The notes: generated from the letters alone by a model not told the origin. Positions 17,593 through 27,243 are shown, counted from the stretch's first letter. The stretch is DNA of 64,000 nt from JALOLG01 sp963776935 (GCA_963776935.1 CAVZOP010000007.1:50185-114184), one strand, 5' to 3'. Translations and numbers: made by a program.

Positions 17593-18564
17593 TCCTCAAA
17601 CGCCTGGGAGCGATCGCCCTCACCGTGGTCCTGATCGGTGGAGCGTGGCTGATCCGCGATCGAGTGATCGAGGACAACGACAACTCCGGCAACGACGACC
17701 AGCCGCAAGCCGACCGCGAGATCGTGTGCGTCGAGGACCTTCGCGAGGCGTGCGACGCGCTCGCCGACAGCTCGACCTGGACATTCGGATCGAGGACGCG
17801 GCGAGCGACGCTCGACGCACTGGCCGCGCTCGAAGACCCCTCCGAGGCGCCGATCTGGATCACGATGGAGCCGTTCCCGGCGATGGTCGACGACCTGCGC
17901 GCGGCTGCGCGCGCGCGACCCGTTGCAGACCGAGCAGACGGCGGTTGCCTCGTCGCCGATCGCGCTCGTCGTGCTCGCCGATCGGGCCGCCGCCTTGACA
18001 ACGGCGTGCGGCGACCCGCTGGACTGGCAATGTGTCGGTGAGGCCGCCGGCAACCCCTGGGCGGAGATCGGCGGCGATGAGGACTGGCGAGACGTCCGAC
18101 CCGCGTTCTCCCCGATCGACAGCGCGATCGGACTGCTCGGGGTTGCCGACGCGGTGTCGGGCTACTTCGGGACGAGTCCGATTCAGGTCGACGATCCCGG
18201 CTTCGTCTCGTGGGCGAGGCGGTTGGCGCGCGCGGTCCCGGCGACCGCGCTGTCCGGCGGCAGCGCGATCACCACGATCCAGACGCGTCCGAGTCGCACT
18301 CGACATCGCCGTCGGCGCCGTCGCCGAGATGTCCGATACGAGCGTTGTGCCGGTCACCCCCCAATACGCTGACCCGATGATCCGTGCAGATGTCGTCGTG
18401 GCGGTCCCCGCAGGAGCCTCTGCGCCGAGCGGTCTCATCGACGGAACTGGAGCGCTTGCTGGTGACCGAGGGCAGATGGGATCGCCTCATCGACCGATCC
18501 GAACCCGCTCCCGAGCGCACGAGACATGCTCGCCATTCGTGAGGCATGGAAGGATTTCTCATGA
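17589..18564 (+). pseudogene. Membrane-anchored substrate-binding-like protein, frame broken about five times
   Basis: Start ATG 17589 (ATGA overlap with the previous gene), then a signal-anchor helix (AIALTVVLIGGAWLI) and VCVEDLREACDALAD, the beginning of a periplasmic-binding fold. Readable stretches continue in changing frames: LDIRIEDAASDA, DPSEAPIWITMEPFPAMVDDLRAAA, TEQTAVASSPIALVVLADRAAALTT, WAEIGGDEDWRDVRPAFSPIDSAIG, LDIAVGAVAEMSDTSVVPVTP, and MLAIREAWKDFS before the stop at 18562. Breaks lie near 17773, 17812, 17905, 18297, 18440 and 18510. All fragments are well preserved and in order, so consensus error is more likely than decay. Probably a companion receptor to the VWA lipoprotein that follows. 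Confidence 0.7.
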
Positions 18565-20366
18565 CGCGACGTCGCTGGTTCGCGGCTGCCATCGTCGCCG
18601 GCATCGCGGTCACGGCGTGTGCCGGCTCCGACGATGACTCCGCCGATTCCGGCGACCTGTCCGGTGCCGATCCCGGCGATTGCATCACCGTCGACATGGC
18701 GGTCAGCAGCGAGAAGATCGCGCTGTTGACCGAGCTGGCCGAGGAGTTCAACGACAGCGAGGACGCCGAGATCGACGAGGGATGCGTGTTCGTTCGTCCC
18801 TACAGCAAGGCTTCTGGCGGAGCGGCGCAGCTCATCGTCGACGGCTGGCCGAACCCGGAGGCCAACGGCACCCGGCCCGTGATCTGGTCGCCCGCCGCGT
18901 CCGGGTGGGCGGGCATCGTCAACGAACAGGCCGGCGCCGAGCTTGCCCCGGCCGGCACGCCGTTCATGCTCACCCCGCTCGTCATCGCCATGCCCCAACC
19001 GATGGCCGAGGCCCTTGGGTGGCCCGACACGCCGATCGGCTTCGCCGACATCGTCGAGCTGGCCAACGACCCCGAAGGCTGGGCATCGCTCGGCCACCCG
19101 GAATGGGGTCCGTTCCGACTCGGCAAGACCAACCCGAACTTCTCCACCAGCGGTCTCAACTTCACCATCGCCGAGTACTACGCGGCCACCGGCAAGTCCC
19201 GCGGCCTCACGACCGAGGATCTCAATCGACCGGAGGTGATCGAGTTCGCCGAGAACGTCGAATCGGCCGTCGTGCACTACGGCGACATCACGATGACGTT
19301 CCTCAACAACTGGTTCGCCACCGACGTCCGCGGCACATCGCTCACGTATGCGTCGGCGGTGGCGGTGGAGGAGAAGAGTGTCATCGACTACAACCTCGGC
19401 AACCCCGACGGTGTCCTGGCGGCCGGTGAGACACCTCGCGAACCACGCGTGCCGCTCGTCGCGATCTACCCGAGCGAGGGCACACTCTTCTCCGACAATC
19501 CGTTCATCATCCTCGACACCGAGTGGGTCACGCCCGAGCAGAAGATCGCGGCCGCCGCGTTCGAGGAGTACGTGCAGCGGCCGGAGAACCAGGCGAAGGT
19601 GCTCGAGTTCGGGTTCCGGCCGAACAACCCGAGCGTCCCACTCGCCGATCCGGTGAGCGCCGCGAATGGCGTCGACCCGAACCAGCCCACCGCCGAGCTC
19701 GAAGTGCCGTCGCCGGAGGTGCTCGTGCGGATCCTCGATGCGTGGGCCGAGCAGCGCAAGGAGGCGCGTGTCCTGCTCGTGCTCGACATCTCGGGTTCGA
19801 TGGGCGAGCCGGCCACCGACAACGAGACCAAGCTCGACCTCGCCAAGCAGGCGGCGGTCACCGCGCTCGACCAGTTCAAGGACGCCGACGAGGTCGGGCT
19901 GTGGGTGTTCAGCACCGACCTGGGTGGAGACGACCCGAACTACCGCGAGGCCGTGCCGGTGGCGCCGATCGGCGAGAACGGCAGCCAACTGGAGCAGCAG
20001 ATCCTCGCCCAGTTCCCCACCAACGGCACCCCGCTGTACGACGTCACATCGAAGTCGTACACGGCAATGCTCGAGACCTACGACCCAGAGAAGATCAACG
20101 CGATCGTGTTGCTCACCGACGGCGTCAACGATGACGGCAACCTCGGCGACGACGACGAGGAGTTCGACGCACTCATCGCCCAGCTGCAATCGGGCAGCGA
20201 AGGCGCGAGCTCGCGACCGGTGCGCGTGTTCACGATCTCCTACGGCGACGGCGCCGACGTGGTGACGCTGCGGGCCATCGCCCAGGCGACGTCGGCCGCC
20301 CACTACGACGCCTCGAACCCCGCCACCATCGAACAGGTGTTCACCGGCGTCATCTCCAACTTCTAA
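18561..20366 (+). CDS. Lipoprotein: solute-binding domain fused to a VWA domain
   Basis: 602 residues. The signal peptide ends in a lipobox (IAVTAC, Cys about residue 20). Residues 40-370 form an extracellular solute-binding fold of the ABC type (IVDGWPNPEANGTRPVIWSP, STSGLNFTIAEYYAATG). From about 405 there is a VWA domain with a full MIDAS motif (LLVLDISGSMGEP), then LLTDGVNDDGN and ISYGDGADVVTLRAIAQAT. Solute-binding/VWA fusions are known in actinobacteria but have no assigned job. It is exported and lipid-anchored, so it could sense or bind a ligand and present it to membrane partners. The start overlaps the previous stop (ATGA), so they are translationally coupled. Confidence 0.9.
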   Translation: MTRRRWFAAAIVAGIAVTACAGSDDDSADSGDLSGADPGDCITVDMAVSSEKIALLTELAEEFNDSEDAEIDEGCVFVRPYSKASGGAAQLIVDGWPNPEANGTRPVIWSPAASGWAGIVNEQAGAELAPAGTPFMLTPLVIAMPQPMAEALGWPDTPIGFADIVELANDPEGWASLGHPEWGPFRLGKTNPNFSTSGLNFTIAEYYAATGKSRGLTTEDLNRPEVIEFAENVESAVVHYGDITMTFLNNWFATDVRGTSLTYASAVAVEEKSVIDYNLGNPDGVLAAGETPREPRVPLVAIYPSEGTLFSDNPFIILDTEWVTPEQKIAAAAFEEYVQRPENQAKVLEFGFRPNNPSVPLADPVSAANGVDPNQPTAELEVPSPEVLVRILDAWAEQRKEARVLLVLDISGSMGEPATDNETKLDLAKQAAVTALDQFKDADEVGLWVFSTDLGGDDPNYREAVPVAPIGENGSQLEQQILAQFPTNGTPLYDVTSKSYTAMLETYDPEKINAIVLLTDGVNDDGNLGDDDEEFDALIAQLQSGSEGASSRPVRVFTISYGDGADVVTLRAIAQATSAAHYDASNPATIEQVFTGVISNF

Positions 20367-20383
20367 GAGCGTCACCCGCAACC

Positions 20384-21169
20384 ATGGCCCGATCCAGCTT
20401 CCGCGATCGCTTCCTCACCCCGCCGGTCGCCCGCGCCATCATGTCGCCGCTCGGCATCGTGCTGTTCGGCGCCGCCGCGGCGGGGGCGATCTTGATCGGC
20501 GCACCGATCGTGGCGGCGGCCGGGATCGGTGCGGTCGCATGGGGTGGGCGTGTGCTGGCGGCCGTGCCACGCGATCCGAGTCGTGGCGATCGGATCGAGC
20601 CATCCACGCTCAATGATCCGTGGAAGTCGTACGTGATCGGCGCCCAGCAGTCGAAGGAACGTTTCGACCGAATGGTCCACGACATGGCCAGTGGGCCTCT
20701 GAAGGAGCGGCTCGCCGATCTCGCCGCTCGGCTCGACGACGGTGTGGCCGAGTCGTGGCGGATCGCGCGCCGCGGCAACGACATCTCCGGGGCGCTCGCC
20801 CGACTCGACACGGTGAGTGCCCGGGCCGAGTTGGCGGAACTGCAGGCGACGACCGGCAACGCGATGCCGCAGCGTTCGACGGCGAAGACGATCGAGGCAC
20901 TCGAGGCGCAGATCGCGTCGGCCGAACGGCTGCAGGCGACGTCCGACGACGCCCAGTCGCGGTTGCGGTTGCTCGACGCCCGGTTCGACGAGCTCGTCGC
21001 GCGTGGCGTCGAGGTGAGCATCGGCTCTGGCGACACCGACGTGTTCGGCAACGAGGTCGACGGGCTCGTCAGCGATCTCGAATCGCTTCGCGCCGCACTC
21101 GAGGAGACGAACGCGGCCGATGAGGCACCCGGCAGCGAGGGCCTGCCGAGCACGTGGCCGCCTACGTGA
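20384..21169 (+). CDS. Membrane coiled-coil protein, paralogue of the protein at 16873
   Basis: 261 residues. The same architecture as the 16873 protein: basic N-terminus (SFRDRFLTPPVARAI), two adjacent hydrophobic segments (about 18-58), then a charged helical region ending in an acidic tail. Shared motifs include AESWRIARRG and DELVARGVEVSIGSGDTD. It lies 17 bases after the VWA lipoprotein gene and 25 bases before murJ. Having two copies bracket the solute-binding genes suggests duplication within one operon and a joint complex. Function unknown. Confidence 0.8.
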   Translation: MARSSFRDRFLTPPVARAIMSPLGIVLFGAAAAGAILIGAPIVAAAGIGAVAWGGRVLAAVPRDPSRGDRIEPSTLNDPWKSYVIGAQQSKERFDRMVHDMASGPLKERLADLAARLDDGVAESWRIARRGNDISGALARLDTVSARAELAELQATTGNAMPQRSTAKTIEALEAQIASAERLQATSDDAQSRLRLLDARFDELVARGVEVSIGSGDTDVFGNEVDGLVSDLESLRAALEETNAADEAPGSEGLPSTWPPT

Positions 21170-21194
21170 GCGGGCCGACCTGAGCGGGCGCGGT

Positions 21195-22782
21195 GTGAGC
21201 GACCTGTTCAAGTCGAACGTCACCGTCGCGGTCGGAACCGCGCTCTCGCGGATCACCGGCTTGCTGCGCGTCGTCGTGTTCGGCGCGGTCATCGGGCGGA
21301 CCGCGCCTCGCCGACACCTACAAGCTGGCCAACGAGACGCCCAACATCGTCTACGAACTGCTGCTCGGCGGCGTGTTGTCGGCGACGCTGGTGCCGCTGT
21401 TCTCGGCGTTCGTCGAGAACGACGACGACGACGCGACCAATGTCGTGATCACCGTTGCGACGACGCTGATGGCCGCTTTGACGTTCGTCGCGGTGATCGC
21501 CGCACCGCTGATCTTCCGGCTGTACACGCTGTCGCCGGCGGATGGTGTCGACGCCGACGTCCTCCACGACGTGGGCACCACACTCACGCGGATCTTCCTG
21601 ATCCAGATCCTCTTCTACGGCCTGGCCGGGCTCGCCAACGCGTTCTTGAACAGCCGGCGCCGGTTCTTCGCCGCCGCGTGGAGCCCGATCCTGCCCAACT
21701 TGATCATCGCCGTCACCCTGCTGTCGTTGCCGTCACCGGAGGGGGGTGGCTGGCAGCTCGACGACGTGCTCACCGACGACCGCTTGCGCTGGACGCTCGG
21801 CCTGGGAGCCACCGCCGGCATCGCCACGATGGCGCTGGCGCTGATCCCGGCCGTGCTGCGGACCGGCTTCCACGTCCGACCGGTCTGGAACTGGCGCCAC
21901 CCGGCGGTGCGGAGACTGCTCACGATGTCGGCGTGGACGCTCGGCTACGTCGCCGCCAACCAAGTTGCGCTGATCGTCGTGCGCAACCTCGCCGATCCCG
22001 GGTCGGGCGACGCCGCCGCCTACTTCGACGCGTTCATCTTCTTCGTGCTCCCGCACGGCTTGCTCGCGGTCTCGATCGCGACGACGTTCCAGCCGGAGAT
22101 GGCGCGGGCCGTCGCCCGCCACGACCGCGCATCGTTCATCAGCCACACGTCGCTTGGCATTCGGCTGATCGCGTTGTTCACGATTCCCGCCGGCATCGGC
22201 ATGTTCGTGCTCCGCCGACCGATCGTCGGCGCGCTCCTCCAACACGGCGAGTACGGCGCCGACGACGCGCTCGCCACATCGCGGGCGCTCGGTGGCTTTG
22301 CGCTCGGCTTGGTCGGGTTCTCGCTGTACCTGTTCGTCCTGCGCGGCTTCTACGCCCACCAGGACACCCGCACGCCGTTCGTCGTCAACGTCGTCCAAAA
22401 CACGATCAACGTCGTCCTCGCGATCATCCTCGTCGACCGCTACGGCGTCCTCGGCCTCGGGCTGGCCCTGGGCGTCGCGTACATCCTGGCGGCGGTCTGG
22501 GCCTTGCAGATCATCGGCTACAAGGTGCCCGGGTTCCCGGTGCGCGACGTCCTGCGGAGCCTGTGGCCGATGCTGCTCGCCGCGGTCGTGATGGGTGAGG
22601 TCGTCTGGCTCGTCGCGCGTGCCATCGGGAGCAACAGCGGCACCGGCGCGGCGTCGCGCGTCGTCGTCGGCGGACTCATCGGGATCGCCGTCTACGTCGG
22701 GCTGTTGATCGCCCTCCGCATCCCCGAGCTGGCCGCCGTCCGCGATCGGCTGCCCGGATCGAGGCGGAGCGCGAGCCAGTAG
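21195..22782 (+). CDS. murJ: MurJ/MviN lipid II flippase family protein (one frameshift near 21304)
   Basis: About 529 residues with some 14 hydrophobic helices. The N-terminus SDLFKSNVTVAVGTALSRITGLLRVVVFGAVIG is a classic MurJ start. The continuation LADTYKLANETPNIVYELLLGGVLSATLVP is one frame over, because of an extra C near 21304-21305. The C-terminal half is intact (QDTRTPFVVNVVQNTINVVLAIILV). MurJ translocates lipid II across the membrane for peptidoglycan synthesis. Here it sits inside the AAA/VWA/PspA operon, which ties that operon to the cell envelope. The start is probably GTG 21195; a CTG slightly upstream is possible. The last codons overlap the pspA promoter. Confidence 0.88.
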
Positions 22783-22785
22783 GCT
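22780..22785 (+). promoter_or_regulatory. Putative -10 element of pspA
   Basis: TAGGCT, which includes the murJ stop codon, ends 6 bases before the pspA ATG at 22792. It suggests a second, internal promoter for pspA. Confidence 0.4.
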
Positions 22786-22791
22786 GCGCGC

Positions 22792-23562
22792 ATGTTCAAG
22801 CTCGCACGCAAGTGGTGGAAGTACCTGACCGCGAAGCTGACGGGGACGTTCAACGAGAAGGCCGACCCGAAGATCCAGCTCGAGCAGGCCATCGCCGAGG
22901 CCCAGGGGCAGCACCGCCGGCTCAAGGAACAGGCCACCAACGTCATCGCCAGCCAGAAGCAGGCCGAGATCCGTCTCAACGGCAAGATGGCCGAGCTCGA
23001 GAAGCTCAACTCGACGGCCCGTCAGGCGCTGATCATGGCCGCCGACGCCGAGAAGGCCGGCAACGCCGACAAGTCGGCGCAGTACACCAGCGCCGCCGAG
23101 TCGATCGCCAACCAGCTGATCCAGGTCGAAAAGGACGTCGAGAGCCTGAAGACGCTCGTGCTCGACTCGACCCAGGCCGCCGACCAGGCCAAGGCCGCGG
23201 TGCAGCAGAACAGCCGCCTCCTGCAGGAGAAGATCGCCGAGAAGTCGAAGCTGCTGAGCCAGCTCGAGCAGGCGAAGATGCAAGAGGAGATGAACAAGGC
23301 GATGTCGCAGCTCAGCGAGACGGTCGGCGACGACGTCCCGACGCTCAACGAGGTGCGCGAGAAGATCGAGGTCCGGTACGCGAAGGCGTCGGCGGCCTCC
23401 GAGCTCAACGAGGCATCGGTCGAGTCGCGGGTGCTCGAGGTCGAGCAGGCGACCGCCAACGTCGCCGCCCAGAGCCGCCTGTCCGAGCTGCGCACCGAGC
23501 TCGGCCTCGACAGCGGAACCACTGCGACGCCACAGGTCGAAGGCGGCGTCCCGCCGGTCTGA
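22792..23562 (+). CDS. pspA: PspA/IM30 (ESCRT-III-like) family protein
   Basis: 256 residues, almost entirely helical. It has the usual PspA start (MFKLARKWWKYLTAKLTGTFNEKADP), an amphipathic helix that binds membranes, followed by long coiled coils (QAIAEAQGQHRRLKEQATNVIASQKQAEIRL). It ends in a short non-helical Pro/Gly tail. PspA proteins assemble on stressed membranes and maintain the proton gradient. It closes the plus-strand operon and converges with proB. Its own -10 element suggests it can be induced apart from murJ. Together with the SBP-VWA and AAA proteins it supports an envelope-stress role for the cluster. Confidence 0.92.
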   Translation: MFKLARKWWKYLTAKLTGTFNEKADPKIQLEQAIAEAQGQHRRLKEQATNVIASQKQAEIRLNGKMAELEKLNSTARQALIMAADAEKAGNADKSAQYTSAAESIANQLIQVEKDVESLKTLVLDSTQAADQAKAAVQQNSRLLQEKIAEKSKLLSQLEQAKMQEEMNKAMSQLSETVGDDVPTLNEVREKIEVRYAKASAASELNEASVESRVLEVEQATANVAAQSRLSELRTELGLDSGTTATPQVEGGVPPV

Positions 23563-23593
23563 TCGCGCTCAGCCGATCGGTCGGGCGGCGACG

Positions 23594-24682
23594 TCAGGCC
23601 GGCAGCAGCACGAGGTCGTCGCGGTGGATCACCTCGTGCACCATGCCTTCGGGCAGGTCGCGGGTGTGCATTCCCACCGCCCGCCGAAGGTCGGCGGCGT
23701 CGACGTACACCATGCCGCGCGCGAACACCGCACCGTCGCTCCCCCTCACGTCGACGATGTCGCCTTCCCCGAATCGGCCGACGACGTCGGTGACGCCCGC
23801 CGGCAGGAGGCTCGTCGTCCGCTCCGTCAGCGCCCGCCGTGCACCATCGTCGACGACCACCGCACCGGCGACCCGTGACGCGAACGCGATCCACAGCTTG
23901 CGGGCCGGCAGCCGGCGCGAATGGGCCTCGAACACCGTGCCGACGACGTCACCAGAAACGGCGTCGACGAGCGCCCGGTCGCCGGCGGCGTTGGTGATCA
24001 CGGTTCGGACACCCGACCACGACGCGATCCGCGCCGCGGCGAGCTTGCCCGCCATCCCGCCGCTGCCGCGACCGCTGCCGCCGACGCCCGCTCGGATCGC
24101 GAGCAGCGGGTCGTCCGCCCGGACGTGGCTGACGAGCTCGGCATCGGCGTGGAGCCGAGGATCGGACGTGTAGAGACCGTCGAGGTCGGTGAGCAGCACC
24201 AGCACGTCGGCGCCGACGTTGTGCGCCGTCAGCGCGGCCAGCCGGTCGTTGTCGCCGTAGCGGTCGTCGTCGTTGGCGATCGCGTCGTTCTCGTTGATCA
24301 CCGGGACGCAGCCGAGCTCGAGCAGGCGCACGAGCGTCTGCCGTGTGTGCAGGTACTGCTTGCGGTCGACGAAGTCGTGCGGGTCGAGCAGGGCCTGGGC
24401 AGCAACGACACCGTGGCGCCCGAGCTCGGCGTTCCAGACCTCCATCAGACGGCTCTGGCCGGCCGCCGCCAATGCCTGCAGCGTCGGCATGTCGGTCGGG
24501 CGAGTCGTCAAACCGAGCGCCGCCACGCCGGCCGCGACCGCGCCCGACGAGACGACGAGCACCTCGTGACCCGCCTCACGCACGGCGATGACCTCGTCGC
24601 TCAGCTTGGCGATCGCGCCGCGGACGATCGCACCGTGCTCACCCGTCAACGACGACGTGCCGATCTTGGCGACGATCCGCAT
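23594..24682 (-). CDS. proB: Glutamate 5-kinase
   Basis: First step of proline synthesis: phosphorylates glutamate to gamma-glutamyl phosphate. 362 residues with an amino-acid kinase domain (IVAKIGTSSLTG, LVVSSGAVAAGVAALG, PVINENDAI, LLTDLDGLYTSDPR) and a C-terminal PUA domain (about 280-362, ending HEVIHRDDLVLLPA). Full length. The ATG shares its first base with the obgE stop (TGATG), so translation is coupled. The obgE-proB order is the usual actinobacterial one. Confidence 0.96.
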   Translation of the reverse strand: MRIVAKIGTSSLTGEHGAIVRGAIAKLSDEVIAVREAGHEVLVVSSGAVAAGVAALGLTTRPTDMPTLQALAAAGQSRLMEVWNAELGRHGVVAAQALLDPHDFVDRKQYLHTRQTLVRLLELGCVPVINENDAIANDDDRYGDNDRLAALTAHNVGADVLVLLTDLDGLYTSDPRLHADAELVSHVRADDPLLAIRAGVGGSGRGSGGMAGKLAAARIASWSGVRTVITNAAGDRALVDAVSGDVVGTVFEAHSRRLPARKLWIAFASRVAGAVVVDDGARRALTERTTSLLPAGVTDVVGRFGEGDIVDVRGSDGAVFARGMVYVDAADLRRAVGMHTRDLPEGMVHEVIHRDDLVLLPA

Positions 24683-25938
24683 CAGAGGTCCGGTTGGTAC
24701 TCGAAGCTGAACTCGCCGATCCACACGACGTCGCCCTCACGGGCGCCGGCCCGGGCGAGCATCTTCGGCACCCCGAGCCGTTCGAGACGCTGGTCGATGA
24801 ACGAGAGCGCCTCCGGGGTCGTCACGTCGTTCAGCGCGACCACACGCTCGACGTCGCGCCCGATGAGGCGGAACTCACCCTCGCCGAGGCGCTCGACGAG
24901 CGCTCCGGTCGGTTCGGGACGAAGCACGACGATGCCCTCGGTCGCCGGCTCGGCCTGGCGCGCCTCGTGCACGAGCGCCGCGAGGCGGCCGACGAGGTCG
25001 CGCACGCCCTGCCCGGTGACCGCCGAGATCACCGGCCCGTCCCAACCCAAGGCGTGCAGCTCGTCGGCTTGCACGGCATCGGCCTTGGTGCCGACGACGA
25101 CGCGCGGACGCTCGAGCAGTTCGGGCTCGTGGGCACCGAGCTCGCGGAGCAGGATCCGTTCCTGCTCGGCCGGCGTGACACCGTCGATCTGGATCAGGTC
25201 GAGCATCAGGCACAGCACTCGTGCCCGCTCGACGTGGCGGAGGAACTGGTGACCGAGTCCCTTGCCCTCGCTGGCGCCCTCGATCAACCCGGGGATGTCG
25301 GCGACGATGAACTCGGTCGTCTCGTCCAACCGCACGACACCGAGGTTCGGTTCGAGCGTCGTGAACGGGTAGTCGGCGATCTTCGGCCGGGCCGCCGAGA
25401 TCACGCTGATCAGCGTGCTCTTGCCGACGTTGGGGAACCCCACGAGGGCGACGTCGGCCATCAGCTGCATCTCGAGCTTGAGCCACCGCTCCTCGCCGTG
25501 CTCGCCCTGCTCGGCGAAGCTCGGCGCCCGGCGCTTGTTCGACAGGAACTTGGCGTTGCCCCGCCCGCCCCGCCCACCGGCTGCCGCCAGCCAGCGATCG
25601 CCGTGGTGGAGCAACTCGGCCAGCACGTCGCCGCCGTACAGGTCGGACACCACGGTGCCCTCCGGCACCGTGACCTCGATCGACGCACCGCGCCTGCCGT
25701 GGAGGTCCTTGCCCTTGCCGTGAACCCCGTCCTGCGCTCGGCGGTGCGGATGGTCGCGGAACGCCAGCAGCGACGCCACGTTGTGGTCGGCGACGAGCCA
25801 CACGTCGCCGCCCTTGCCGCCGTCGCCGCCGTTCGGCCCGCCCATCACGACGGGGCCCTCACGCCGGAACGCCACACATCCCGCGCCCCCATCGCCGCCG
25901 CGCACGTTGAGCTGGCACTCGTCGACGAAATTGGACAC
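24682..25938 (-). CDS. obgE: Obg GTPase
   Basis: A ribosome- and stress-associated GTPase. 418 residues: an Obg domain with glycine-rich turns (GGDGGAGCVAFRREG, GGPNGGDGGKGGDVW), a G domain with GFPNVGKST (G1), ADIPGLIEGA (G3), GTKADAV as G4 and SAVTG (G5), and a C-terminal OCT domain from about 345. The GTG at 25938 is chosen over an upstream ATG because TAGCGT lies 7 bases before it and family homology begins with SNFVDECQLNVRGGDGG. In most actinobacteria obgE directly follows rpmA. Here about 7 kb of other genes lie between them. Confidence 0.96.
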   Translation of the reverse strand: MSNFVDECQLNVRGGDGGAGCVAFRREGPVVMGGPNGGDGGKGGDVWLVADHNVASLLAFRDHPHRRAQDGVHGKGKDLHGRRGASIEVTVPEGTVVSDLYGGDVLAELLHHGDRWLAAAGGRGGRGNAKFLSNKRRAPSFAEQGEHGEERWLKLEMQLMADVALVGFPNVGKSTLISVISAARPKIADYPFTTLEPNLGVVRLDETTEFIVADIPGLIEGASEGKGLGHQFLRHVERARVLCLMLDLIQIDGVTPAEQERILLRELGAHEPELLERPRVVVGTKADAVQADELHALGWDGPVISAVTGQGVRDLVGRLAALVHEARQAEPATEGIVVLRPEPTGALVERLGEGEFRLIGRDVERVVALNDVTTPEALSFIDQRLERLGVPKMLARAGAREGDVVWIGEFSFEYQPDL

Positions 25939-25945
25939 CAGATCA

Positions 25946-25951
25946 ACGCTA
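25946..25951 (-). promoter_or_regulatory. Putative -10 element of obgE
   Basis: TAGCGT on the minus strand, exactly 7 bases before the GTG at 25938. It gives obgE its own promoter, separate from rplU-rpmA. Confidence 0.55.
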
Positions 25952-25965
25952 CCGGCCACCCCCAA

Positions 25966-26023
25966 CCCCGTTCTGTCTGCTTCAAACTGCCCGTGTGCTC
26001 ATCTGAGGCAGACAGAACCGGGG
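25966..26023. repeat. Palindromic repeat related to the 15373-15477 cluster
   Basis: Imperfect 20-bp arms (left 25966-25984, right 26003-26023) around a loop containing CTGCCCGTGTGCTC. The arms contain TTCTGTCTGCTTCA and TGAGGCAGACAGAA, the same half-site as upstream of the MoxR operon, and the loops also resemble each other. It again lies between divergent genes. Confidence 0.75.
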
Positions 26024-26044
26024 AAAAGGCGCGCACCCACTCCG

Positions 26045-26050
26045 TAGGGT
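26045..26050 (+). promoter_or_regulatory. Putative -10 element of dgt
   Basis: TAGGGT, followed by 7 bases and GTG at 26058. This supports a leaderless start at 26058. Confidence 0.45.
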
Positions 26051-26057
26051 GGGCATC

Positions 26058-27180
26058 GTGAGTGATGTGACGGCGCAGGATCGGGCCGAACGGTGGGCGT
26101 CGACGATGCGCGGGCATGCGCGCCGGCGACGTGCGTCTCGCCCACGAGGGGTCGTGGGCGGGCCCGGGTTCGATGTCCACGCTCGACCGGGCGACTCGCG
26201 AGCAGCACGACGACGAGCACCTGGCGCCACTCGCCACCCGGGCGGTGGGCGGCGGCGATCGCGTCGTCGACGAGGAGCCAGACCCCTACCGCACCTGCTT
26301 CGAGCGCGACCGCGACCGGATCCTGCACTCCAACGCGTTCCGGCGACTCGCCGGCAAGACGCAGGTGTTCGTGTTCCCCGACGACCACCAGCGCACGCGC
26401 CTCACCCACGCCCTCGAGGTGGCCCAGGTGGCACGCTCCGTCAGCCAGACGCTCGGCCTCAACGTGGCGCTCACCGAGGCGATCGCCCTCGGCCACGACT
26501 GTGGCCACGGACCGGGCGGTCACGCCAGCGAGGACGCCCTGACGCCGTACGTCGCCGAGGGGTACGACCACGCGGTGTGGGGGGCCGATGTCACGCTGGT
26601 ACCGCTCAACCTGTGCGCCGAGACGCTCGACGGCATCCGCAACCACTCGTGGAGCCGGCCCGCACCGGGCACGCCGGAGGGTGAAGTCGTGTCGTGGGCC
26701 GATCGCATCGCCTACGTGTGCCACGACTTCGAGGACGCCGTCGCCGCCGGGATCGTGTCGGTCGACATGCTGCCGTCACTCGTGATCGACCGGTGCGGGG
26801 CCGACCGATCGCTGCAGCTCGGCACGTTCGTGCAGGCGATGATCGACGCCACGGCCGAGTCCGGGCGCATCGGCATGACTCCACCGGGCGCCGAGGCGCT
26901 CGCCGAGTTCCGCCGGTTCAACTACGAGCACGTCTACCTGCGCCCGGCCAGCCGCGCCCAGGGCGAGCAGGTGATCGCCCTGCTGCAGGCGCTCACCGAG
27001 CACTACGCCGACCGGCCCAACCTGCTGCCCGATGCGATCGCCGTCGATGCGGGCAGCCCCGAGGCGCTACGGGCCGCGGTCAGCTACGTCGCCGGGATGA
27101 CCGACCGGTTCGCCTGCCGCCAGGCGATGGCGCTACTCGGCTGGGAACGCGGACGCCTGCCGGCGGGCATCGACGTCTGA
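26058..27180 (+). CDS. dgt: Deoxyguanosinetriphosphate triphosphohydrolase-like protein
   Basis: An HD-superfamily dNTPase: TREQHDDEHLAP, DRDRILHSNAFRRLAGKTQVF, RLTHALEVAQVARS and GHDCGHGPGGHASED carry the metal-binding His and Asp residues. It hydrolyses dNTPs to deoxynucleoside and triphosphate. The core is intact from the ATG at 26173 (336 residues). A leaderless-type promoter instead points to the GTG at 26058, giving SDVTAQDRAERWASTMR. That frame joins the core only through an indel near 26110. If 26058 is wrong, the coding start is 26173. Confidence 0.88.
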
Positions 27181-27222
27181 CGCGATCGCGAACGCGAACA
27201 GTCCCGGTGACTCTTCGTTATC

Positions 27223-27243
27223 CGTGGAGTTCACGGATGCCCG
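27223..27243 (+). repeat. 21-bp inverted repeat, left copy
   Basis: CGTGGAGTTCACGGAT plus 5 bases; the reverse complement occurs at 33045-33065 with one mismatch. The core is itself a hairpin (ATCCGTG-5-CACGGAT). The pair brackets the lipoprotein/LAL block. Confidence 0.65.
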
